From assembly GCA_013368445.1 (NCBI GenBank), contig JAACJO010000003.1, positions 310,001 through 374,000 on the forward strand: a stretch of 64,000 nt of DNA, given 5' to 3'. The position numbers and the translations under genes were made by a program. Source of the DNA: Leucocoprinus leucothites (lineage: Eukaryota > Basidiomycota > Agaricomycetes > Agaricales > Agaricaceae). Under the pieces are notes generated by a model. It saw only the letters and a list, made by a program, of their open reading frames with translations, did not search any database and was not told the DNA's origin. Shown here in pieces: positions 35,925-45,280 of this stretch (position 1 is the stretch's first letter; every line of letters begins with the position of its first letter).

Positions 35925-37163
35925 GCTGTGCTTGTCTGCATCCTGGTTGTTGAATGTCCATCCTAGTGTACTGTGCAGTTATTGGGGCATCTGGTGAATT
36001 GTATGATCCTTTCTTACCAATCTATCTCTGGGTTGTGTTTCATCAACCAGTTGTATCCAAGGAAGACATCACACAAATCAAGTTGTGTTACTACTGCTTG
36101 TATCTGCTCTGTATGGCCATTGGTATTCATTTGGAGTGTGACATAGTCTGTGATATGTCCCTGTATATTTCTTGTTCTATCTGCATTGAAGACTTCAATT
36201 GGTTCTGTTAGCTTGCTTGTCTTCAGGTTCTCTATCTCAACAGTTGTTATGTATATTAATTATATCTAGCATTTGTTTCCTATACAATATGAAGTTGATA
36301 TTAGCTTTACTTAAGTAATATCGCAATTATGTTTCATCTTATTTGTTCTTATATTTTCCTAGTTTGTTTGACTCATTTACTTTGTTTTGTTATGACTTGT
36401 TATGACTTGTTTTGTTTTGTTTATGTTTTGATGACATATGATTGTTAAATATAGCTGCACTATATTTGGACTTACCTTGTGATCTAGTCAGATGATCAAA
36501 GAAGAACTTCTAAAGCTTCTTTGACAGATCACATCTTATATAGTTTAATTAGCATTAAGGAAGCTGTATGCTTCTCTTCTTCATTAGAAGCCCTTAGCCC
36601 TAGTTAATATTAGATACAGACTTGTATTGTATATAAGTTATTGACATCTACCAAGGAGAAACATCATTTCTACTTGGTTAGGTGGAGACTCAATATGAGC
36701 CTTTATCTATACAAAGTCAAATTGAAACTTAAGACACTTAAGATCTCAATTACCAAAGTCTTACTCTTATAATTGCCATATTATAACTCTGACTTAGTAA
36801 ACAACTTTGTCGCTTACTGAGAAGGAGTCCCCTTTGATAAGATCAAGCTGATACTTATTGTGCCAGCTTAGGACCTGGCTGGCATCACTATAACAACAAT
36901 TTCTTTTGTGATGTTTGTTGACTGACATCCTGAGTCTACAAGGGTGGTGATTTTCTGTGTGCCTTGAGGTGTCTGGATTGTTGGTTGGATTATGATTTCT
37001 CATACTTTGCTCTATCTTTGGGGAATGACATAATTATTATAGAATGGAGCTTTAGATACATGGGCTTAGTAGTTCATGCTCACTCCAAGCCTTCAACAAA
37101 ATCCTCCTTTTCTTCAGTCTCTTTGTCCTCCATGCTTCTGACTTTAACCCTCTTGGTGTTGCA
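35925..37163 (-). pseudogene. protease region of element G copy 1, split by solo LTR-A
   Basis: After the zinc knuckles the minus strand reads an acidic linker and an aspartic-protease-like fold. Left of the nested LTR are LTEPIEVFNADRTRN, GHITDYVTLQMNTNG and VFLGYNWLMKHNPEIDW, the usual end of a Ty3 protease. The catalytic DSG lies on the right side of the LTR as DSG(C/R)-like sequence, seen more clearly in copy 2 as LVDSGCQLTSITKE. The gene is inactive because of the insertion and stops. Confidence 0.75.
36245..36895 (+). repeat. solo LTR, family A
   Basis: 651 bases, TGTTATGTAT to CACTATAACA, with flanks ACAGT (36240-36244) and ACAAT (36896-36900), a 5-bp TSD with one G/A difference. The uninterrupted target is seen in copy 2 of element G near 52645-52655. 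It carries TATATAA at 36630 and the family's self-primer ATCATTTCTACTT at 36663-36675. Confidence 0.93.
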
Positions 37164-38282
37164 CTAGTTAGCCATGTGCCCAAAGCATCCACAAGTGAAA
37201 CACTTGGGTTTCTTGGGGTTTTGGCAGTTCTTGGCAATGTGGCCTAGTTTGCAACATGCATAGCATTTGAGGGTTTTCCTTCCTTCTATTCTTTCTATTT
37301 CCATAGGTTGACCATTGCCCCCATAGGTAATTCCTGATCCTGTGTGAGTGTCTTGACAGATTTCTGTGGACTCATATCCTTGTCCAACAGAAAGGATGGC
37401 CTTCTTCCACTCTTCATAGGAGGTTGGGATATTATCTGGAGGATAGCCAAGTATGGCTTTGATGGTGTCATGGTATGTGTTCCTTTTGAGAAGGAATTTG
37501 GCATGGGCATCATTGACTTGGGCTCGGATTTTGAGTGTTTCAAATTCAATAAGGAAGTCAGTAGTATGCTTCTTTCCTTGCTTGAATGACTTGATAATCC
37601 ATTTAGCATTTGACTGTAGGGTATCATTGCTGAACAATTTCTTGAAATTGGTTTCCCATCTTTTCCAATCTATGGTGTCATCCTTTTGATTGAGCCTCTC
37701 TAGCTCCATTTGTGCAAAGGCACCAGCTGTGTCACCCCTAAGATGAGCAAGTATCATGATAACCTTCTCATCTGCTGCCGCTATCTTGTTGAACTTGAGG
37801 TAGAAGGCCATTGCCCTCCACCAATCTGCAAATTGTTTCCTGTTTCCATCAAAGTATCTTGGTTCTGGGACTTTCAATTTTGCATCAATCATGTTGCTGA
37901 GTTCTACCTGATTATTCCTGTTCACCATCGTTTCTCATTGTGGTGACTGTGCTTGACTGATGCTGAGTGACTGTAGTTGGGACTGGATTTGTTTGAGCTG
38001 CTCTTCTGTAGGTGTTATGACTGGTACACTGTTGCCTTGCCCTGCTGATTCATTTACTGGGCTAGTGCTTTCTTTTACTGAGGCAATTTCTTCTTCTGAT
38101 TCTGACTGGAATCTTTCTTGATCCTGGTTGGCTTCAATTTGTGTGTTTTCTCAGAGTATGCTGGTTACTGCATGCCTCTTTGGTAATCTGGTTCTGAGCA
38201 GGGGGGACTTCTGTGGTTGGCTAATCTTGGCTTGCCACCTCTATACTTATGTTGCAGGGTAAGTTGATGACACTTTACCAAA
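37164..38282 (-). pseudogene. gag of element G, copy 1
   Basis: The open stretch 37164-37928 (254 aa) begins MVNRNNQVELSNMIDAKLK and contains the capsid-like PEPRYFDGNRKQFADWW and ILAHLRGDTAGAFAQMELE regions, then two zinc knuckles, CYACCKLGHIAKNC and CFTCGCFGHMAN. The frame also extends upstream through TGA and TAG stops to about 38274 (SSTYPATQV ... LPKRHAV), as in copy 2, so the real gag is near 370 residues. The first knuckle is CX2CX4HX4C; the last Cys of the second is lost at the frame end. Protease follows. Confidence 0.88.
38273..38281 (-). promoter_or_regulatory. self-priming primer binding site of element G
   Basis: One base inside the LTR the minus strand reads TTGGTAAAG, complementary to CTTTACCAA at 38366-38374 in the LTR, which is 35 bases after a TATATAA box. 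The same arrangement holds in copy 2 (55283-55291 and its LTR). The pairing is shorter (9 bases) than in families A, B and D. TTTGGTAAAG next to an LTR might also be read as a weak tRNA-type site, so this is the least certain of the four. Confidence 0.55.
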
Positions 38283-38547
38283 TGTTATGACTAAGCTGGA
38301 ACTCAGGCTGTGACAAGTGTGTAAAGACTTGAGAGCAATGAGAGAGCAAAGGGAAGAAGAACAAGTTGGTAAAGCATAGGGAATACAATGTAGCTATAAG
38401 GTTTATATACTAAGGGAATGAGTCATAAGAGTCTAAGAATAGAATGGATGGGTAAGCAAGGAGTCATAGTGACTAAGGGGGTGACTAAGAATATGACAAT
38501 GGCTGAGTAATGCTATGTGAGGCTGTGTAACTAGGCTATGCATAACA
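38283..38547 (-). repeat. LTR family E, shared by G copy 1 and G copy 2
   Basis: 265 bases, ends TGTTATGACT and TGCATAACA on the plus strand; its partner is at 55292-55559. Below it lies the G primer binding site and gag (copy 1). Above it lies the end of the last ORF of G copy 2. It therefore appears to be both the 5' LTR of copy 1 and the 3' LTR of copy 2. The TATATAA box starts at 38409 and the self-primer CTTTACCAA lies at 38374-38366, both on the minus strand. Confidence 0.75.
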
Positions 38548-38672
38548 ATAAGGGTTTAAGAGCAGCTGGTTTCTCATTACTGTACAGGGCCTTATCTTCA
38601 CCATTGATGTTGGACCATGCTCACTAGGATGGACATGACTCAGTTGTTGAAGTCAGCATAGGCAATGTTGCC
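38548..38672 (-). pseudogene. end of the 3' ORF of element G copy 2
   Basis: This 125-base piece is separated from the rest of G copy 2 by the insertion of element D. Removing D and one TTGCC makes the minus-strand frame read IILGNIAYADFNN, a TGA at a likely CGA, then VMSILVSMVQHQW, followed by stops before the LTR. No purine tract is seen between the ORF end and the LTR. Confidence 0.6.
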
Positions 38673-39369
38673 TGTTATAAACGTCAACTTGATTGACACC
38701 TACTGTGACTTAATCATCTTAGATGCTGACACAGCCACATGGTCCGAAGCTGCAGTTCTTGATTGGGAAGAGTATGTTGGAAAGTTTGATGTGGAAGAAG
38801 AACAATTCAATGTCGACTGGGACAAGTATAATTGGATGGACATTATTAGGAGAATCAGAAGGAACAGTTTTGCTGTTTGATTGTTATGGACTAATGGAAT
38901 TGATAAACAGACAATGATGGTTTTATGGACATCACATTTGGATTGGAACTATTCGATATCTAACTATGATAGCTGTTATATCAGCAGACAGATACATATT
39001 TATCAGAATTGTGATAGTGATCCTGGACTTGTAGTTGTAGTTTCATAGCTTGATATTGTTTTGCTTAGTTAGTATTTAAAGACTTCATATTTGGAAGATT
39101 AAACACAAGTTTAATCTTTCCTTTGTTTCCCGGACTACTTGTGTTTACTTGCCCTGCCTTGAATTCACTTGTATCATTGTTGTTGTCTTGAACGTTGCAC
39201 TACCTTAGACTTACCTCAAGTCTTCTTGGCCTTCTCTTACTGAGCTTTTGAGAATACTCAAGCTTATTAATTGAAGTAGGTTAAAGGCCAGTTAGCCACT
39301 GTCTTACGTAACCCAATCATGTGTTGTGACACATGACGTTACTAGGCACTCTGACTGTAAATCTTAACA
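38673..39369 (+). repeat. 5' LTR of element D
   Basis: 697 bases, TGTTATAAACG to TCTTAACA. Left flank is TTGCC. It carries an open 68-codon frame (V-I-N-V-N-L-I-D ... RRNSFAV stop at 38878-38880), the TATTTAAA box at 39073 and the hairpin at 39095-39118. Confidence 0.95.
39073..39118 (+). promoter_or_regulatory. promoter and self-primer hairpin in the D LTR
   Basis: TATTTAAA (39073-39080) is followed 34 bases later by AAGTTTAATCTT (39107-39118). The twelve-base site is also part of a local inverted repeat, AAGATTAAAC-ACAA-GTTTAATCTT, able to form a hairpin. Transcription is expected to begin at or near the site, placing it at the mRNA 5' end. All family D copies with this region keep the repeat. 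Confidence 0.6.
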
Positions 39370-39371
39370 AT

Positions 39372-39383
39372 AAGATTAAACTT
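39372..39383 (+). promoter_or_regulatory. self-priming primer binding site of element D
   Basis: Two bases after the LTR, AAGATTAAACTT is the exact reverse complement of AAGTTTAATCTT at 39107-39118 (12 of 12). The two-base offset equals that in families A and B. Confidence 0.78.
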
Positions 39384-39476
39384 CCTACAGTGCCAATTCC
39401 AGTAGTATCTCCACAACAAACCCATCGTGTTTGGTTCTTATTGCCTAGTTGCTGTGCCATCTGACATCTCTTATGA

Positions 39477-39540
39477 GCTAGTATTGCTTTGTGCTACACT
39501 TGAAGAAATCCTTGGGCTAGTATTGCTTTGCGCTACACCC
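39477..39540 (+). repeat. 39-bp direct duplication in the D leader
   Basis: GCTAGTATTGCTTTG followed by YGCTACAC occurs at 39477 and again at 39516. It lies in the non-coding leader between the primer binding site and the first ORF. Function unknown. Confidence 0.6.
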
Positions 39541-39621
39541 AAGAAGAACACTGAACCAATCTATAACTGGCAAGCCTCTGATTAGGAATCACGCCTGAGA
39601 GTTATACATCACCCCTGGTGC

Positions 39622-39891
39622 ATGCCAAAGAACCAACCTGATTCCTTGTGTATAAACTACGAAGGCAGCCAATCAGAAGAGTCCAACCAGGAGCATCTGA
39701 CTAGCAGACTAATGTCATCTGAAGAACCTGAATCACCATTGTGGATCAGCAAGATCAATGATCAAACAGACAACTATTCAGATTACGAATCTGATGAAAA
39801 TCCAAATTCATCCAACTCTATTGATTCTATTTTTAGAACTAATATTACCCCTGACACACAACAATGCATAATCGAATTAATACTCGAATGA
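39622..39891 (+). CDS. small upstream ORF of element D, 89 aa
   Basis: MPKNQPDSLCINYEG opens an 89-residue, Ser/Glu/Asp/Asn-rich ORF that ends 24 bases before the presumed gag start and lies in a different frame. No domain is recognised. It could be the true gag N-terminus joined by a lost splice or frameshift, a regulatory upstream ORF, or chance. Confidence 0.35.
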   Translation: MPKNQPDSLCINYEGSQSEESNQEHLTSRLMSSEEPESPLWISKINDQTDNYSDYESDENPNSSNSIDSIFRTNITPDTQQCIIELILE

Positions 39892-39914
39892 CACCTGTCA
39901 ATCATCATTTGTGA

Positions 39915-41684
39915 ATGTCTGATAGCTCATCTTCCAACAATTGTAGAAGAGCAGACCCCCCACACCTCGCAGCATGCCTCTCCAAGCAATTCCAAAGTCA
40001 CTTTCACCCTGAAAGTGAATCCCAACAACCAACAAATGAAAACCCCTCAACTGAACCCCAAGAATCCCAAAACACTCTCTTCACACAACAACCCCCCAAA
40101 CTTCCTACCCCTCCAACAAGACCATCTTTACTCCCAGCTGTCCAACAACAATGAAGCAGACACTATGAAGAAGAACACAAAGCCAATCTTGATGAAACTC
40201 TTGCTAGACTCGACAACTTCCACCAGACAGAACCCCCTACACTCCAAATCAAACCAATCAAAACCCAAGAAATGCCTTCACAAGGATCTTCCACTGTTAC
40301 CCACCATTCACAATCAGAATCCGAAACCTCTTACAGATCACAAAGAGAAGGATCACCAATGGAATCCAATGAAGCCTACAGAGGATCCAAAACCTTGGCA
40401 GCAAACACATTTGGATATAGGGCAAATAACCCAGAATACAATGTCTACCAACTAATACAACAAGGTTTCAAAGGGAAAGGACCGCCTGAAAGTCCAGATG
40501 GAGGAGGAGGTGGAGGAGGAGGAGGAGGTGGAGGAGGATTCTTTGGACAACCACAACAAAATCCACAACAAAATTACAGAGGAATTAAATACAACCTACC
40601 CAGAGAGTTCAATGGCACTGCTCAAGATTACCAAAGATGGAAAGAGCAACTTTCACTCTACTTCTTGGCAAACTGTGATCAACTCCCATCTGATCACGAC
40701 ATCATCATCTGTGCACTCTACAACATGGGAGAAGGAGCAAGTTTCTGGTAAAGAGATTTCCTTACCCATCACATGCAAAATGGAGTACCTACCTTTGGTT
40801 CCACCAAAGCATTTTGGCAAGCCTTGGATCAATCATTCTTACCCTTCAATGAAAGCGAAAGTTTCCTCAGAAAATGGCTTGCACTCAAACAATTGCAAAG
40901 ACCTGTTGAAACCTATATCATGGAGTTCAGAATCCTGGCTAACCAAGCCAGAGTCAGAGAAACCCAACAACTCATTCACCAATTCCAAGAAGGTCTCGAC
41001 CTGAGTATTGCAATCTGAGCTATTTTGAAACATCCAGGAAACAACTTCGAGGAATGGTTCATGGTGGCACATGCAGCAGAAGAAACTGAAAGAATGGAGG
41101 CAGACTATTATTGAAGACACCCCCAGATATACTCCTGAAGAAAGATGGCAAAACCAAAAAGGCGTAATCATTACCAGAGTCAAGGCTACATCCCACTCCA
41201 ACCTAATAGAGACCTAAATGTGATGGACATCGATGCTATGGAAGCATTACTTCAGAACTTTGCGATTTCTCAAGGCTACCAACAAAATGATGATTCACTG
41301 TCTGATGAGAGCGAAGACGATGATGAAGACCATCAAGAAAATGTTAAACAGTCAATCCTACAAGTGTTCGATACAATCCTTTCTACACATCAAAAAGAAA
41401 GCCTCAGAAAAGGAATGTGTTTTGAATGTGAGCAAACTGGACACTTTGCTCGAGACTGTCCCAAGTGTAGAGCACGCCTTTTGAAAATCCCACGAAATTC
41501 CCAATCCAAAAATGCCAAACATAAGCGACCTGTATCACCTAGGAAACCACACGATAATGACAAGAAGAACCAGAGACGCTTCCAAAGCATGCAACTCAAC
41601 AAAATTGTCCAAAGCATCCCTGACGATGAAGAAGTTGTAAATGTCTACAACAAGCATGCAGATCAACCCGGATTTGTCCATTGA
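39915..41684 (+). pseudogene. gag of element D
   Basis: A single frame from MSDSSSSNNC runs about 590 codons with about six stops, most of them TGA at sites that would be CGA (for example YEEEH preceded by a TGA near 40152, and I-TGA-AILKHP near 41019). A Gly-rich tract encoded by GGA/GGT repeats (40498-40540) precedes the capsid region: YNLPREFNGTAQDYQRWKE, FGSTKAFWQALDQ, VETYIMEFRILANQARV. An acidic segment and one zinc knuckle CFECEQTGHFARDC (about 41420-41460) lie near the end. The gag frame closes at TGA 41682-41684 (or TAG at 41710 if that TGA was CGA); pol begins in the -1 frame overlapping this end, which suggests frameshifting. Confidence 0.88.
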
Positions 41685-44600
41685 GAGATCCAGGATTTTG
41701 CCTCAGACAATTAGCATCCACATCTAATTTGTCAAAACCCTCTACTGGACAGTGCACACCCTCTTATTTATCCTCTCGCTCATCAACCCCTGATTCAAAT
41801 GGACCTATTTATTTCTTGAATGGACTACAGAACGATAGTTACCCTAGACCAAAGACCCCAACAGGACTCTCTTATTTAAATGAAGTTTCCCTTACCCCTA
41901 TGCAATCCAACACTCTTTACCTTCCCCTCAAAGTGCACCTACCCGAGAGAACCGTGGATACCTTAGCACTCCTTGATTCAGGAGCTGGAGCTGATCTTGT
42001 CGATCAAGATCTCATAAAAGAATGGAAACTTCCGAGAAGAAAACTCCCAAAACCACTCGCCATCAGGAATGGAGATGGATCAGTAGTAGAAAACACATCC
42101 ATCACCAATTACGTAGTGATCAAAACTACCATTTATGGGAAACAAATCAAAACCAACACAATCATTGCAAACCTAGGACAACCCCGAATAATTTATGGAA
42201 TCCCATGGTTTTCAAAGCACAACCCTGATGTAGATTGGACCAAGAAAACTCTTTCTTGGTGATCCTACCTTGAAAACCAAGAATTCACTACATTATTAGA
42301 TTCAGCATTCCCTGACACAATTGGACTGGATGAACTCAACCTGTCAGACAGAGATTTCATCGAATTCAATGCTAAAACATCACACTCTCAGACATTCACC
42401 CAACAACACGGAGGAAAGAAAGAAACCAACCCTATGAAAATTGTACCCAATTACCTCCATGAATTTCTCAACCTCTTCAGCAACAAGAAAAGTGAACGAT
42501 TCCCACCATCTTGAACTTATGACCATAAAATCGAGATGAAACCATCTTTTCAACCCAAAGCTTTTCCTTCATACAAACTATTGTATGGAGAAACTCTCGA
42601 ACTCGACAAATTCCTAGAGGAAAATTTATGAAAAGGATACATTCGACTGTTGAAGTCACCAATGGCTTCTCCTTTCTTCTTTGTATCCAAAAAAAACGGA
42701 TCTTTGAGACCATGCCAAGATTATTGATACCTCAACAAACACACTATCAAAAATGCCTACCCAATCCCTAGTATCCAGTCAATACTTGATTGACTCCAAG
42801 GATCAAAATATTTCACAGCACTCGATGTATGACTTGGATACAACAACATTTGCATTTTTGATAGAGATCAATGGAAAGGAGCTTTCTGTACACACAAAGG
42901 GTTATTTGAACCCACTGTTATGTTTTTCGGAATGTGCAACAGTCCAGCAACATTCCAAAACATGATGGACACCATCCTTGCTCCTCTCATTCATCAAAAC
43001 AAAGTTATTGTTTACATGGATGATGTATTGATTCATGCGAAAACAAAAAAGGAACTAAGAGAAATCACCCGCCAAGTCTTCAAAATCTTTTGAAAACATG
43101 ATCTCTACCTCAAAGCAGAGAAATGTGATTTCGAAAAAGAAAAATTGGCATATCTAGGATTCATAATTTCACCTGACAAAGTACACATGGACCCAGTAAA
43201 ACTCAAAGGAATAGCAGATTGGCCAATACCCAAGAACCCATGTGATATCTGCAAATTCATTGGGTTTTGCAACTTCTACCAAAAATTCATATGAAATTAT
43301 GCCCACTATGCAGCCCCTCTCAATGCCCTCCTTCGCAAGAATCAACCGTTTCAATGGAATTCAGAAGCTCAAACATTGTTTGACACCCTCAAAAGGAAAT
43401 TTCTACAAGAACCTGTCCTCATAACCCCTGATCCAACCAAACCCTTCGAAATACAAACCAATGCCTCAAATCATGCATCAGGCGCAGTTTTACTTCAAAA
43501 GGATTCAAATGGTATCATGCACCCATGTTTCTTCCACTCAAAAGGATTTTCCCCCACCGAAAAACACTACCATACATCCAAACAAGAATTCCTAGCAATC
43601 ATCTGTGCATTGCAAGAATGGTGACACTACATTGATGGATCACCACATGAGACCATTGTATGGACAGATCATGACAATATCACCCATTGGGCTAAACCAT
43701 CAAAGTTATCCCAATGGACAATTTGATGGTCTACCCTCATCAGTGCCCATAAAGTCAAGATACACCATATTGCCAGCATTAAAAATGTCACAGCTGATGC
43801 ACTCTCATGCTGACCCAACCACACCACTGAAGAAGAGAAACCGCAAGTGGCCATCCCTGCCCATATGTTCGATACATCATCTTTCCCAGCAATGGATGTT
43901 GATATCCTTGATCCAGAAATCGAAGAATCACTCCCAACAAAACCCAATGGCTCACCACACATTGACAAAAAAGGATGTTTCACATTCCCTGCCAACAACA
44001 CATTCAAGAAATGCTTACTCCAACAAGTACATGATGCCCCAGCAGCAGGACACCCTGGTACAACCAAAACCATATGGAAATTAGAAGAATGCGTCACATG
44101 GCCTGGAATGAGAGCTTTTGTCAAGAACTATGTGAAAGGATGCCCTATCTGTCAACAACACAAGATCAACCGATGACCTTTCAAGCCCCCACTCCAACCC
44201 ATTAAAGGACTACGCTCTCTTCAACCATTTGCATAAATAGCTATGGATCTCATCACTGATCTTCCAGAAGTCAATGGATTCAATTCTATTTTGTCCATAG
44301 TGGACCATGGACTCACAAAAGGGATAATTATAGTACCAACATGAAAAGAAGCCACCACAGATCACATCTCTGATCTGTTAATCAAAAATGTCTTCTCGTG
44401 TTTTGGAACCCCAGACAAAATTATCTCTGATTGAGACCCTAGATTTGTCACTAAATCTGTCCAAGCTCTGTTTAAGAAGCTAGGAATAGAACATGTACAA
44501 TCTACCGCATACCATCCACAATCTGATGGTACCACCAAATGCTTCAACCAAGAAATTGAAATGTACCCCTCTGCTTACTGCTCCAAGAATGCACTTGACT

Positions 44601-45280
44601 GGCCAAAGAAACTACCCCTCATCGAATTTGCACACAACTCCAGAACCCATTCCAATCGATCTCAAATACCTTTCAAACTGATGTACAGCCACCCCCTCAA
44701 AGCTTTCCCAACTGATCAAGAACCAATGAATAATCTGGTGACTGAAGACTGCATCAACTGGATAAAGAATATCTGCATAGCTGCACAGGATTCACATGAG
44801 AAAGCAAGGCAAACCATGACTGAATGCATCAAAGGTCCACTTCCAAAACTAGAAGTAGGACAAAAGGTCTGGCTGGATTCATGCAACCTCCCTATTCGAG
44901 CACCATCAAGGAAACTATCAGCAAAACACATAGGACCTTTCAAAATCACCAAAAAGCTTGGACCTGTGAATTACAAACTAAAATTACCCAAATCATGGAA
45001 AGTTCATCCCCATGTCCACATAGGACTCCTATGGCCAGTAACTGAGAATGACAAATATGGAAATCATTTTGAGAACCCACCCCCTGATCTCGTAGAAGGA
45101 GAAGAAGAATGGGAAGTTGAAGATGTTGTTCGCCATTGCAAAACAAGCTGTGGAAAGATCGAATATCTGATACATTGGAAAGGATACCCCAATTTGGAAC
45201 GGACATGGCAGCCTGCAGACACCCTAAAGAATGCACAGGAGATACTAGACACTTATAAACAACATCACAAACTTCATTGA
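41681..45280 (+). pseudogene. pol of element D (PR-RT-RH-IN-chromodomain), one frame with about 15 stops
   Basis: All domains are in one frame. Protease: LLDSGAGADLVDQ (near 41975) and [38 protein letters not shown] (42680-42725), VMFFGMCNSPATFQNMMD, VYMDDVLIHAK (43010-43040). RNase H: QTNASNHASGAVLL to VWTDHDNITHWA. Integrase: HHCC with GHPGTTKTIW, WPGM, CPICQQHK; core with [19 protein letters not shown]-stop-DPRF and HPQSDGTTKCF, where the expected catalytic Glu after GTT is Lys. Chromodomain: EEWEVEDVVRHC to YLIHWKGYPNLERTWQP (45105-45215). Stops include W-TGA-SY (42260), DY-TGA-YLN, LD-TGA-LQ, DV-TGA-LGY, EW-TGA-HYI and ISD-TGA-DPRF; one (FA-TAA-IAMD) is not CGA-derived. Confidence 0.93.

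Larger units (their letters stand above)
35909..38282 (-). mobile_element. Ty3 retrotransposon 'G', copy 1 (internal region, truncated)
   Basis: On the minus strand this copy runs from the primer binding site (38273-38281) through gag and protease and is cut at 35909 by a family D LTR. It matches copy 2 at 50990-55291. RT, integrase and 3' LTR are absent. A solo LTR-A (36245-36895) is nested in the protease region. The LTR at 38283-38547 serves as its 5' LTR. Confidence 0.85.

Noticed and set aside
41681..45280. TGA read as a sense codon (Arg) in element D
   Set aside because: TGA is a stop in fungal nuclear genes, the NACHT and transposase genes do not need recoding, and CpG decay across all repeats accounts for the pattern.
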